Of a DNA stretch of 64,000 bases, positions 27,594-37,222 are shown piece after piece (positions within the stretch are counted from its first letter, which is position 1; the number at the start of each line of letters is the position of its first letter). The notes below the pieces were generated by a model. That model did no database searches. It had not been told where the DNA came from and was given only the letters and a program-made list of their open reading frames with translations. A program made the position numbers and the translations under genes. Origin of the DNA: Bradyrhizobium sp. CB3481 (GTDB taxonomy: Bacteria > Pseudomonadota > Alphaproteobacteria > Rhizobiales > Xanthobacteraceae); assembly GCF_029714305.1 (NCBI RefSeq), contig NZ_CP121647.1, positions 4,422,501-4,486,500 of the forward strand, written 5' to 3'.

Positions 27594-28463
27594 CTATTTC
27601 GGCTGCGACACGATCTCGATCATCTTGCCTTCGTCATCGTCGGGCGCGCTTGCCTTCGCTTTCTCGTAGGCGGCAAGCGCGGCGCGGCTGACGGGCACGC
27701 CGGGCAGCAGCGTTTCGGCCAGCCTCACGGCATAGGCCGCGTCCTTGTAGCGGAGCGCAGCCGTGAAGGACGCGCCGGAGAAGTCGCGCGCCACCATGCG
27801 CTTTGAGTGGCGGATCACCTGCGGCGACGCCACCGCGCCGGTCGAGAGTGCTTCCGCCACCAGATTCATGTCGAGCCCGGCCTGCTCGGCCATCGCGACG
27901 CCCTCGGCGAGGCTCGCGATCTGCACTGCGCCCATCAAATTGTTGATCAGCTTGAAGACCGTGCCGGTGCCGACAGCGCCGAAATGCCTGATGGCGTCGC
28001 CGATCGGCGCGAGAAAAGGCTTTGCCTTGTCGAGGTCGGCTGCGTCGGCGCCGACGAGCAGAGTCAGCTTGCCCGCAGCAGCCGCCTGCGGCAGGCCGGT
28101 GACGGGACAATCGATATAGACGAGTCCGCGTCCGCGCAGCTCGCGCGCCATATGAAGCGCGTGCTGGTGCGATACGGTCGAACACTCGATCGCGAGGCTG
28201 CCCGCCTTCATCTTAGCGACGGCGCCGTTCTCGCCAAGCCAGACGGCGCTTGAAGCCTCATCGTCGGCGACCATGGTGACGACGGCCTCAGCGCCGTCGG
28301 CCGCCTCGGCCGGCGACGCCGCCCAGCGCCCGCCGCGCGCGATCAAATCTTCGGCCTTGGCCTTGCTGCGATTCCAGACGGCGACTTCAAAGCCGGCATC
28401 GAGATAGCGGCCGGCCATGCCATGACCCATGCGGCCGAGCCCGATGAAGCCGACCTTTGCCAT
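27594..28463 (-). CDS. NAD(P)-dependent beta-hydroxyacid dehydrogenase (3-hydroxyisobutyrate dehydrogenase-like)
   Basis: A 289-residue oxidoreductase. The N-terminal Rossmann domain has GFIGLGRMGHGMA. The substrate motif is DCPVTGLPQAAAAGKLTLLVG (usual DAPVSGG region altered to DCPVTGL). The catalytic lysine lies in FKLINNLMG (K near residue 171). The family reduces or oxidises beta-hydroxyacids such as 3-hydroxyisobutyrate, tartronate semialdehyde or succinic semialdehyde. It begins three bases after the prfB stop, so it is probably co-transcribed, without an evident functional link. Confidence 0.88.
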   Translation of the reverse strand: MAKVGFIGLGRMGHGMAGRYLDAGFEVAVWNRSKAKAEDLIARGGRWAASPAEAADGAEAVVTMVADDEASSAVWLGENGAVAKMKAGSLAIECSTVSHQHALHMARELRGRGLVYIDCPVTGLPQAAAAGKLTLLVGADAADLDKAKPFLAPIGDAIRHFGAVGTGTVFKLINNLMGAVQIASLAEGVAMAEQAGLDMNLVAEALSTGAVASPQVIRHSKRMVARDFSGASFTAALRYKDAAYAVRLAETLLPGVPVSRAALAAYEKAKASAPDDDEGKMIEIVSQPK

Positions 28464-28466
28464 CGG

Positions 28467-29598
28467 CTAGTCCACGTCCTCGACGCTGCCGGGCCCGGTG
28501 CCGAACGCGCGTTGCGCCAAGGTCGCCGCCATGAACTCGTCGAGGTCGCCGTCGAGCACGCCTGACGTGTCCGAAGTCTGCACGCCGGTGCGCAGGTCCT
28601 TCACCATCTGGTAGGGCTGCAGCACGTAGGAGCGGATCTGGTGGCCCCAGCCGATGTCGGTCTTGGCGGCCTGGTCGGCGGCGGCCTGCTCCTCGCGCCG
28701 CTTCAATTCGATTTCGTAAAGCCGCGCGCGCAGCATGTCCCAGGCTTGCGCGCGATTCTTGTGTTGCGAGCGGCCGGCCTGGCAGACCACCGCGACGCCG
28801 GTCGGAATATGCGTCAGGCGCACCGCGGATTCGGTCTTGTTGACGTGCTGGCCGCCGGCGCCACCCGAGCGCATGGTGTCGGTGCGGACGTCCGATTCCT
28901 TGATGTCGATCTTGATCGAGTCGTCGACGACGGGAAATATCTGCACGGACGAGAACGAGGTGTGCCGGCGCGCATTGGAATCGAACGGCGATATCCGCAC
29001 CAGACGGTGCACGCCGGCCTCGGTCTTCAGCCAGCCATAGGCATTATGTCCGCTGATCTGGATGGTCGCGGATTTGAGCCCGGCTTCTTCGCCAAGCGTT
29101 TCTTCCAGATATTCGATCTTGAAGCCGTGGTTCTCGGCCCAGCGCGTGTACATGCGCAGCAGCATCGCGGCCCAGTCCTGGCTTTCAGTGCCGCCGGCGC
29201 CGGCATGCACTTCGAGGTAGGAATCGAACTTGTCGGCTTCGCCCGACAGTAGCGCTTCCAGCTCGCGGCGGGCGACTTCCTTCTTCAGGGCCTTCAGTGC
29301 GTTCTCGGCTTCGACCACCACCCCTTCGTCGTTCTCGGCCTCACCGAGCGCGATCATCTCGACATTGTCGTCGAGCTCACGTTCGACCTTGCCGATGCCA
29401 TCGAGCGCGTCCACCAGCGAGGTGCGCTCCTGCATTAGTTTCTGGGCTTTCTGGGGATCGTTCCAGAGATTGGGATCTTCGGCGAGCGAGTTCAGCTCAG
29501 CCAGCCGTGCCGTCGATTTCTCGACGTCAAAGATGCCTCCTCAGCAGCCCGACCGACTGCTTGATCTCTTCTACGAGGCGTTCGACTTCCGCGCGCAT
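28467..29598 (-). CDS. prfB: peptide chain release factor 2, with programmed +1 frameshift
   Basis: RF2 recognises UAA and UGA and releases the finished protein. The reading frame starts at the ATG at 29598, runs 23 codons and meets an in-frame TGA at 29527-29529. A +1 shift at CTT-TGA-C continues into the long frame, which begins [15 protein letters not shown] and ends at 28467, giving 376 residues in total. The SPF codon-recognition motif (RISPFDS) and GGQ motif (GGAGGQHVN) are intact. The shift lets low RF2 raise its own synthesis. Treating the ATG at 29435 as the start would wrongly lose about 54 residues. It follows the PBP1a gene, a common order in this group. Confidence 0.95.
29526..29541 (-). 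promoter_or_regulatory. prfB: prfB programmed +1 frameshift site
   Basis: On the minus strand AGGAGG (29536-29541) is followed by CAT and then CTT TGA C (29526-29532). The internal SD-like hexamer sits three bases before CTT, exactly as in E. coli prfB, and UGAC is the weak-termination context. RF2 shortage makes the ribosome pause and slip +1. Confidence 0.93.
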
Positions 29599-29680
29599 GG
29601 TCTCTTCTGTCTGCGGTCATGGGCCGCGATTGGATTGACTGGCGAGGGATGTAGCGGCGCCAGCCGCAAAGCGCAATCGG

Positions 29681-32179
29681 CTAATACAGCCGGCCGGTTC
29701 CCGGACGCATGATCGTGTCGGTTTCGGGTGAGATCGGCTGCGGCACCCGTCCGTCGCTGTCGGCAACGCCGACCATGGAATAGCTGTCCGGCGGCGCGGT
29801 GCCCGGCTTGAAGGCCTCCAGGATGGTGCGGCCGCCGTCGCCCGGATTGGGCCGCATGCCGCTCTTGGCGTCGATACGCACCAAGCGGATGCCGGGAGGT
29901 ACCTTGAACGGCGTCGCCGGCTTGTCCGCGAGCGCGAGCTTCATGAAGTTCTTCACGATCGGCGCAGCGGTATGGCCGCCCTGGGCCGCGCGGCCCAGAC
30001 TGCGGGGTTTGTCGTAGCCGAGATAGAGCCCGACGACGAGGTCCGCTGAATAGCCGATGAACCAGACGTCCTTGCCGTCACTCGTCGTTCCGGTCTTGCC
30101 GGCAATCGGCTTGCCCACTTCGCGCAGGACCGAGGCCGTACCGCCCTGCACCACGCCTTCCATCATCGAGGTGATCTGGTAGGCCGTCATCGGATCGATC
30201 ACCAGCTCGCGGCGGTCCACCAGTGCAGGTTCAGCCTGATTCTTCCAGCCCTCGGGGGCATCGCAGCCGCGGCACTCACGGGCGTCATGCTTGAAGATGG
30301 TGCGGCCGTAGCGGTCCTGAATGCGGTCGATCAGGGTCGGCTTCACGCGGCGCCCGCCATTGGCGAGCATCGAATAGGCCGTAACCATCCGCATCACGGT
30401 GGTTTCTCCGGCGCCGAGTGCATAGGACAGGTAGTTCGGCAATTCATCATAGACGCCGAAGCGCTTGGCATATTCGCCGATCAGGGGCATGCCGACATCC
30501 TGCGCCAGCCGCACCGTCACGGTATTGATGGAGAATTTGAGCGCTTCACGAAGCGTGATCGGGCCTCGGTATGAGCCGACCGAAAAGTTTTCCGGACGCC
30601 AGACGCCGCTCTGCCCCTGATCGATCTCGATCGGACCGTCGATCATGATGGTCGCGGGGCTGTAGCCATTGTCCATCGCCGCCGAATAGACCAGCGGCTT
30701 GAACGTCGATCCGGGCTGCCGATAGGCCTGGGTCGCGCGGTTGAACTGGCTCTGGTCGAACGAGAAGCCGCCGACCATCGCCACCACGCGGCCGGTCCAA
30801 GGGTCCATCGCAACCATGGCGCCGGACACCTCAGGCAATTGCCGCAAGCGATACTGGCCTTCCACCGTGTTGCCGTCCTTGATCAGCGGATCGGCGTAGA
30901 TCACGTCGCCCGGCGAGAGAATCTGCGACACCGCGACCGGCGCCGTCGCCCGGCCCCGCGCCGGGGCAGCCGTCGGCTTTGCCCAACGGACACCTTCCAG
31001 CGTGATCAGGCCGGTCTGCCGTTCCTTGGAGACGGCGCCTCCGAGTTCACGCCCGGGCTGGAAGCCGATCCGCGCCGACTGGTCGGACGTTTCCAGTACC
31101 ACCGCCATTCGCCACGGCGAAATATCGGAAAGAGACTTGATGTCGGCGAGTTTCACGCCCCAATCACCGGATATGTCGAGCTTGCTCACGGGGCCGCGAT
31201 AGCCCTGCGCCTCGTCAAAGTTCACGAGGCCGGCGGCCACCGTCTTGCGCGCCATCACCTGCAGCTTCGGATCGAGCGTGGTGCGGACCGACAGGCCGCC
31301 CTCATACAGCTTCTTTTCACCGTAGCGCTCGAAGATGTCGCGGCGGACTTCCTCGGCAAAATATTCGCCGGCGAAGGTATGCCCGGTGTTGGACCGGCTG
31401 GTGACGACCAGCGGCTCCTTGCGCGCCTTCTCCGCGTCGGCCTGCTTGATCCAGCCGTTTTCCAAAAGGCGATCGATCACGTAATTGCGCCGCTCGGTCG
31501 AGCGATCGCGGTTGCGCACCGGATGCAGCGTGCCCGGCGCTTTCGGAAGCGCCGCAAGATAGGCAGCTTCCGCGATCGTCAGTTCGTTCACCGACTTGTC
31601 GAAATAGACCAGCGACGCGGCGGCGACACCGTAGGCACCGAGGCCGAGATAGATCTCGTTGAGATAGAGCTCGAGAATGCGGTCCTTGGAATAGGCGCGC
31701 TCGATGCGCATCGCCAGCAGGGCTTCCTTGATCTTGCGGGTGAAGGAAACCTCGTTGGTCAGCAGAAAATTCTTCGCGACCTGCTGGGTGATCGTCGAGG
31801 CGCCCTGCGGACGCTTGTTGGAGCCGAGATTTTGCAGATAGAGGACGGCGGCACGCCCCAGGCCGGTGAAGTCGAGGCCGCCGTGCTCGTAGAAGTTCTT
31901 GTCTTCGGCCGCCAGGAACGCGTTGGTGACGAGCTTCGGCATCGCCTGGATCGGCAAGTAGAGCCGCCGTTCCTTGGCGTATTCGCCAAGCAGCGCGCCG
32001 TCGGCCGCGTGCACCCGCGTCATGACAGGCGGTTCGTAATTCTGAAGCTGTGAATAGTCCGGCAAGTCCTTGGAGAAATGCCAGATCCCGGCTGCAACGC
32101 CGGCAACGCCCACCAGAAACACCACACTTCCGGCCGCGAACAGGAAGCCGGTAAACCGCAACAGAAAGCGTATTATCAA
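29681..32179 (-). CDS. penicillin-binding protein 1A, copy 1 (TTG start)
   Basis: A bifunctional 832-residue class A PBP: N-terminal membrane anchor (about 5-30), GT51 glycosyltransferase (catalytic-type E in AAEDKNFYEHGG; QGASTITQQ), and transpeptidase with S-T-F-K (GSTFKPLVYS), S-I-N (FSINTVTV) and KTGTT. It polymerises and cross-links peptidoglycan in the periplasm. The only usable start is TTG at 32179, since stops close the frame upstream; the paralogue has ATG. It is very similar along its full length to the gene at 32380-34899, so this is a tandem duplication. It lies just upstream of prfB. Confidence 0.92.
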   Translation of the reverse strand: MIIRFLLRFTGFLFAAGSVVFLVGVAGVAAGIWHFSKDLPDYSQLQNYEPPVMTRVHAADGALLGEYAKERRLYLPIQAMPKLVTNAFLAAEDKNFYEHGGLDFTGLGRAAVLYLQNLGSNKRPQGASTITQQVAKNFLLTNEVSFTRKIKEALLAMRIERAYSKDRILELYLNEIYLGLGAYGVAAASLVYFDKSVNELTIAEAAYLAALPKAPGTLHPVRNRDRSTERRNYVIDRLLENGWIKQADAEKARKEPLVVTSRSNTGHTFAGEYFAEEVRRDIFERYGEKKLYEGGLSVRTTLDPKLQVMARKTVAAGLVNFDEAQGYRGPVSKLDISGDWGVKLADIKSLSDISPWRMAVVLETSDQSARIGFQPGRELGGAVSKERQTGLITLEGVRWAKPTAAPARGRATAPVAVSQILSPGDVIYADPLIKDGNTVEGQYRLRQLPEVSGAMVAMDPWTGRVVAMVGGFSFDQSQFNRATQAYRQPGSTFKPLVYSAAMDNGYSPATIMIDGPIEIDQGQSGVWRPENFSVGSYRGPITLREALKFSINTVTVRLAQDVGMPLIGEYAKRFGVYDELPNYLSYALGAGETTVMRMVTAYSMLANGGRRVKPTLIDRIQDRYGRTIFKHDARECRGCDAPEGWKNQAEPALVDRRELVIDPMTAYQITSMMEGVVQGGTASVLREVGKPIAGKTGTTSDGKDVWFIGYSADLVVGLYLGYDKPRSLGRAAQGGHTAAPIVKNFMKLALADKPATPFKVPPGIRLVRIDAKSGMRPNPGDGGRTILEAFKPGTAPPDSYSMVGVADSDGRVPQPISPETDTIMRPGTGRLY

Positions 32180-32379
32180 AGTCTCATTCCAACTGTTGCG
32201 TCGCCATCCCGACGTGCGTTGCCGTGCGGAGGTCTCTGCCGAGAGATTCGCGCCCGGACGCTATCCCATGCTCACATGGTCGAAATCGGGCAATTCGCTT
32301 CCCGTGTTGCCCGCCCAGCACGCCCGGTCAAGTTCAGGCAGCGCCAAAGCACGGCCTGAAATTGTCGTCGGGCACCCCG

Positions 32380-34899
32380 CTAGTAAAGGCCGCCGGTCCC
32401 CGGACGCATGATGTAGCCCCCTTCGGGCTGCTGATAGCCTTGCTGATACCCTTGCGGATATCCCTGCGGCGCCCGGCCATCGACGTCGGCGACACCGATG
32501 ACGGAGTAATTATCCGGCGGCGCTGTGCCCGGCTTGAAGGCTTCGAGGATGGTGCGGCCGCCCTCGCCCGGTCCGGCGCGCATGCCGCTCTTGGCATCGA
32601 CGCGGACCAGCTTGATGCCGGCAGGCACCTTGAACGGGATCGGGGGCTTGTCGGCGAGCGCCAGCTTGAGAAAATCCTTGGCGATCGGCGCGGCGAGATG
32701 GCCGCCGGTCATACCGCGGCCGAGGTTGCGCGGCTTGTCGAAGCCGACATAGATGCCGACCACGAGGTCCGGCGAGAAGCCGATGAACCAAGCATCCTTC
32801 TCATCGTTGGTGGTGCCGGTCTTGCCCGCGATCGGCTTGCCGACCTCCTTGACCACCGTCGCCGTGCCGGCCTGCACGACATATTCCATCATCGAGGTGA
32901 TCTGGTAGGCCGTCATCGGGTCGAGCACCTGCTCGCGGCGGTCCACGAGCTGCGGCTCGGCCTGGCTCTTCCAGCCGCCGGGCGCATCGCAGCCGCGGCA
33001 CTCGCGCGCGTCATGCTTGTAGATGGTGTGGCCGTAACGGTCCTGGATGCGGTCGATCAGGGTCGGCTTCACGCGGCGGCCGCCATTGGCGAACATCGAA
33101 TAGGCCGTGACCATGCGCATGACCGTGGTTTCGCCGGCGCCGAGGGCATAGGACAGATAGTTCGGCAGCTCGTCATAGACGCCGAAGCGCTTCGAATATT
33201 CGCCGATCAAGGGCATGCCGATGTCCTGCGCGAGGCGCACCGTCACCGTGTTCAGCGACTGCCGGAGCGCGTTACGCAGCGTCGTCGGTCCGCCATATTT
33301 GCCGGACGAGTAGTTTTCCGGACGCCACACCCCAGCGCCCTGCCCCTGGTCGATTTCGATGGGAGCGTCGACCACGACGGTCGAAGGCGTATAGCCATTG
33401 TCCATCGCCGCCGAATAGACCAGCGGCTTGAACGACGAGCCCGGCTGCCGATAGGCTTGGGTGGCGCGGTTGAACTGGCTCTGGTCGAACGAGAAGCCGC
33501 CGACCATCGCCAGCACGCGGCCGGTCCAGGGGTCCATCGCGACCATGGCGCCCGAGACTTCCGGCAATTGCCGCAGCCGGTACTGGCCTTCGACCGGCTT
33601 GCCGTCCTTGTCGAACAGCGGATCGGCATAGATCACGTCGCCCGGCGACAATACCTGCGCGACCGAGGTCGGCGTCTTGCCCCTTGCCGGTCCCGAGGCT
33701 GCCTTGGCCCAGCGCACGCCGTCGAGGGTGATGATGCCGGTCTGCCTGGCCTTGCTGACGGCGCCGCCGAGCTCGCGCCCAGGCTGAAATCCGATCCGCG
33801 CCGACTGGTCGGACGTCTCGAGCACCACGGCCATCCGCCACGGCGAGATGTCGTTGAGCGATTTGACGTCGGCGAGCTTGACGCCCCAGTCGCCCGAGAT
33901 GTCGAGTTTTGAGGGCGCGCCGCGCCAGCCACTCGCCTCGTCATACCTGACGAGACCCGCCACCATGGTCTTGCGCGCCATCACCTGCATCTTCGGATCG
34001 AGGGTTGCACGAACCGACAGGCCGCCCTCATACAGCTTCTTTTCGCCGTAGCGCTCGAAGATGTCGCGCCGGACTTCCTCGGCAAAATATTCCCCGGCGA
34101 AGATATGCGCACCGGTGCCGCGGCTGGTGACGTTGAGCTGTTCCTTGCGCGCTTTGTCGGCGTCGGCCTGCTTGATCCAGCCGTTTTCCAGCAGGCGATC
34201 GATCACGTAATTGCGCCGCTCCACCGCGCGGTCGCGGTTACGCACCGGGTGCAACGCGGCGGGCGCCTTCGGCAGCGCCGCGAGATACGAGGCTTCCGCG
34301 ATCGTCAGTTCGTTCACCGATTTGTCGAAATAGACCAGCGACGCCGCGGCGATGCCGTAGGCACCGAGGCCGAGATAGATTTCGTTGAGATAGAGTTCGA
34401 GGATGCGGTCCTTCGAATATGCCCGCTCGATGCGCATGGCGAGCAAGGCTTCCTTGATCTTGCGGGTGAAGGAGACCTCGTTGGTCAGAAGGAAGTTCTT
34501 CGCGACCTGCTGGGTAATCGTCGAGGCGCCCTGCGGACGCCTGTTGGAGCCCAAATTCTGCGCGTAGAGGACGGCGGCGCGCGCCATGCCGGTGAAGTCG
34601 ATACCGCCGTGCTCGTAGAAATTCTTGTCCTCGGCCGCCAGGAACGCGTTGATGACGAGTTTCGGCACCGCCTGGATCGGCAGGTAGAGCCGCCGCTCCT
34701 TGGAATACTCGCCGAGCAGCGCACCGTCGGAGGCATGCACCCGCGTCATCACTGGCGGCTCGTAATCCTGGAGCTGCGAATAGTCCGGCAAGTCCTTGGA
34801 GAAGTGCCAGATCGCGCCCGCGACGCCGGCGACGCCCACCAGGAACACGACGGTTCCGGCAGCAAACAGGAAACCCAAAAACCGGACCAGAAAGCGCAT
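32380..34899 (-). CDS. mrcA: penicillin-binding protein 1A, copy 2
   Basis: An 839-residue class A PBP with the same layout as its neighbour: anchor, GT51 domain (AAEDKNFYEHGG, QGASTITQQ), transpeptidase with S-S-F-K (GSSFKPLVYS), S-L-N (QSLNTVTV) and KTGTT. It starts with ATG. Compared with copy 1, motif residues differ slightly (SSFK/STFK, SLN/SIN) and the C-terminal tail has a YPQGYQQGYQQPEGG repeat absent from copy 1. It is probably the ancestral copy by position next to the amidase gene, in the usual order amiC-mrcA-prfB; that is inference. Confidence 0.92.
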   Translation of the reverse strand: MRFLVRFLGFLFAAGTVVFLVGVAGVAGAIWHFSKDLPDYSQLQDYEPPVMTRVHASDGALLGEYSKERRLYLPIQAVPKLVINAFLAAEDKNFYEHGGIDFTGMARAAVLYAQNLGSNRRPQGASTITQQVAKNFLLTNEVSFTRKIKEALLAMRIERAYSKDRILELYLNEIYLGLGAYGIAAASLVYFDKSVNELTIAEASYLAALPKAPAALHPVRNRDRAVERRNYVIDRLLENGWIKQADADKARKEQLNVTSRGTGAHIFAGEYFAEEVRRDIFERYGEKKLYEGGLSVRATLDPKMQVMARKTMVAGLVRYDEASGWRGAPSKLDISGDWGVKLADVKSLNDISPWRMAVVLETSDQSARIGFQPGRELGGAVSKARQTGIITLDGVRWAKAASGPARGKTPTSVAQVLSPGDVIYADPLFDKDGKPVEGQYRLRQLPEVSGAMVAMDPWTGRVLAMVGGFSFDQSQFNRATQAYRQPGSSFKPLVYSAAMDNGYTPSTVVVDAPIEIDQGQGAGVWRPENYSSGKYGGPTTLRNALRQSLNTVTVRLAQDIGMPLIGEYSKRFGVYDELPNYLSYALGAGETTVMRMVTAYSMFANGGRRVKPTLIDRIQDRYGHTIYKHDARECRGCDAPGGWKSQAEPQLVDRREQVLDPMTAYQITSMMEYVVQAGTATVVKEVGKPIAGKTGTTNDEKDAWFIGFSPDLVVGIYVGFDKPRNLGRGMTGGHLAAPIAKDFLKLALADKPPIPFKVPAGIKLVRVDAKSGMRAGPGEGGRTILEAFKPGTAPPDNYSVIGVADVDGRAPQGYPQGYQQGYQQPEGGYIMRPGTGGLY

Positions 34900-35153
34900 G
34901 TTCGAAGTTCCGTTCCAACCCTTAAGCGCCGAACTTGGCGGCTATCCTAGCACGGCAATCCGGCCAAACGGTCCTGCCGCTACGCGGTCGAACAATCCAA
35001 ATGAAGGTCCGGCGGACAATACTGACCGATTCCAAAGACCAGCAGTCAACTTCTATACCGTTTCTATACCGCCGCCGCTGTGGCCAAACTAGGGCTTGGC
35101 CCATTGGATGGCAGGCTTTTCAGGCCCCGTCATACATTTCGCTCGCCGGCAAT

Positions 35154-36500
35154 TCACTTGCCGGGCCCGGCGGTTACTATCCGTTTCGCGAGGAACGTAT
35201 CGATCGCCTGCGCCATTGAGCCGACGGTCTTGTTCCGCCAATTTTCCGACACCAGATGCTCAAGGTCGCCCTTGTTCGAGACGTAGCCGAGCTCGACCAG
35301 CACGGAGGGCACGTCTGGAGCCTTCAGGACCCGGAAACCGGCCGATTTCAGCGGATGCTTGTGCATCCGCACCGTGGCTTTCATCTCATTCATCAACATC
35401 CGCGCGAAGCGGTTTGAAAAGGTCTTGGTCTCACGCTGCACGAGGTCGATCAGGATATCGGCGACTTCGGTCGGCTCATCGGCGAGGCTGACGCCGCCGA
35501 TCGCGTCCGACTTGTTTTCGACATCCGCCAGTCGCTGGGCCTCGGAGTCCGAGGCCTTGTCGGACAGCGTGTAGATGGTGGCGCCCTGGGCGTCGCCCTC
35601 GCCGCGGGGCAATGCATCCGCATGAATCGAGACGAACAGCGCCGCCGCCTCGCTGCGGGCGACCTTCACGCGGTCGGCGAGCGCAATGAACGTATCGTCC
35701 GTCCGCGTCATGACGATACGATACTTGCCGGACTTCTCGAGCCGATCGCGTAGCGCCAGGCCGAACGTCAGCACCAGATTCTTTTCCATGACATCGGCGC
35801 CGCCGGCCTGGGTGCCGTTGTCCTCGCCGCCATGCCCGGGATCGATCACGATCACCGGCCGCTTGTCGGCCGTTTGCGGCGCAGCCGACACCGCCCGTTC
35901 CTCCGGCCGCGCGGCGACCGCGTTCGCCTCGGCGATCGCGGGCCGCAATTCGGGGCGGCTTTCCGGCGCCAGCGCCTGGACGAAGGCGGTGCGGTCAACG
36001 TGCTCGAGTTCGAGCACCAGCCGCGGCGGCTGACCGTTCGCGGCCTCCAACACGTAGGATTTGGCGATCTTGGCCGGCCCCGTCAGATCGAACACGATCC
36101 GCGACCCGCCCGGCATGACGACGCCGTAGCGGAACGCCTTGACCAGGCCCCGCCCCGCCGTGCCGACCCCGCCGGCAAGCTGGAAATTGACCTGGGGAAG
36201 GTCGATCACGACGCGATATGGGTCGGCCAGCGTGAAGGCGCGAAACTGGACGGGCTTGTCGAGATCGAGGATGAAGCGGGTCTGCCTGTTGTCACCTGCC
36301 AGCCGGGCATCGGAGGCGATCGGGAAATTCGGCACCGCTGCCGAATTGGGGACGGCCGGAACCGTGGCCGGTCCTTGTATCGCCGGCGGCGAAGCCGCCC
36401 CTTGGGCCGCACTGGTCGCGATCACGGGCGTGCACAGCCATGCTGCGGCGCACAACAGCCCACATCCCAGCAAAACAAGATGATTTGCGCGGCTCGCCAA
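35154..36500 (-). CDS. amiC: N-acetylmuramoyl-L-alanine amidase
   Basis: A 448-residue exported amidase. A signal peptide covers about the first 30 residues. Residues about 60-180 form an AMIN-type domain for cell-wall targeting (FILDLDKPVQFRAF). The C-terminal amidase_3 domain has the zinc sites IDPGHGGEDNG, the E of DVMEKNLVL, and SIHADA, and ends with VELGYVSN. It removes stem peptides from glycan during cell separation. The start is TTG at 36500, with GGAGG ten bases upstream. It is divergent from rne and heads the run toward the PBP1a genes and prfB. Confidence 0.92.
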   Translation of the reverse strand: MASRANHLVLLGCGLLCAAAWLCTPVIATSAAQGAASPPAIQGPATVPAVPNSAAVPNFPIASDARLAGDNRQTRFILDLDKPVQFRAFTLADPYRVVIDLPQVNFQLAGGVGTAGRGLVKAFRYGVVMPGGSRIVFDLTGPAKIAKSYVLEAANGQPPRLVLELEHVDRTAFVQALAPESRPELRPAIAEANAVAARPEERAVSAAPQTADKRPVIVIDPGHGGEDNGTQAGGADVMEKNLVLTFGLALRDRLEKSGKYRIVMTRTDDTFIALADRVKVARSEAAALFVSIHADALPRGEGDAQGATIYTLSDKASDSEAQRLADVENKSDAIGGVSLADEPTEVADILIDLVQRETKTFSNRFARMLMNEMKATVRMHKHPLKSAGFRVLKAPDVPSVLVELGYVSNKGDLEHLVSENWRNKTVGSMAQAIDTFLAKRIVTAGPGK

Positions 36501-37222
36501 CGATTCGGTGCCTCCGGAGGAGCCTTCCCTTACCGCATTAGGACCATACGGTTAATCGGACCTTAAGCCATGACCGGTGAAAAGAAGCTAGTGTTGCCGC
36601 AGTGCGACGCCGAGTTTGGGGTTCCCGAGCGCTTCCCTTGCACGCAGGCCCCAATCCACGTATGTACGGGGGGCTGACGGCTAATACTCCCGGTTGTGTC
36701 GCGTTCAGCCTCCCGGTGCAGCGCCGGAACCTCCTGACAGGAGGAACCTGCGTCTTTCCCGATCCCTCCCCGGCCAGCGCCGCGCGCGGCTGACATGGAG
36801 CGGCGGTTTCGAGCCCGAGCGGCGTCCGGTCCCAGGTCTTTTTCCAGGGACGGTTTGAGAACACGGCAAAACTGATTATCCGGACCCCAAACGGTCCGAT
36901 ATGCGATGGCCGGCAGGCGCTTAGGCGCCAAACCGGGCTTTCAGCGATAGATACGGCGGTATCATTTTCCGCCAACATGTTCAGACGGGCCGACGCTTGA
37001 TGCGCCAGACTGTGTTGCCGACCAGGATCCACGGAACGATCGCGCCGACGCGAGGCGAAAGCTTCGCTCGTTGCGTTGTTCTGGTGGGCCCCCGTTCGGC
37101 GCGGCGCCAAGAAGTGCGTTTTGGCCTTCCCCTCACCCCCGAATCAGGTGGACCGTCGCGTCACCGGGCCGCGCAATTTGCGCGCGCCATGCACCGCGCC
37201 CGCCGCCGTCAAGAGTCCCAAA
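36501..37222. promoter_or_regulatory. amiC-rne divergent region with long rne leader
   Basis: 722 bases without a convincing gene. A perfect hairpin CCTCCT-gac-AGGAGG lies at 36730-36744; it could form or hide a ribosome-binding sequence. A further hairpin-like stretch with CGAG/CTCG arms lies at about 37050-37070. A long untranslated leader is known for rne in E. coli, where RNase E cuts its own message, and the size here fits that form of autoregulation. No promoter can be fixed by eye. Confidence 0.45.

Noticed and set aside
29527..29529. In-frame stop in prfB as a sign of a pseudogene
   Set aside because: The stop is part of a complete programmed frameshift signal with AGGAGG and CTTTGAC, and the downstream frame is intact.
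30839..33912. Long plus-strand open frames opposite the two PBP1a genes
   Set aside because: They are similar to each other only because the PBP1a genes are duplicates; composition is Arg/His/Ala-rich as expected for antisense shadows.
36726..36760. Two GGAAC sequences in the rne leader as possible EcfG promoters
   Set aside because: Neither has CGTT at a 16-17 base spacing.
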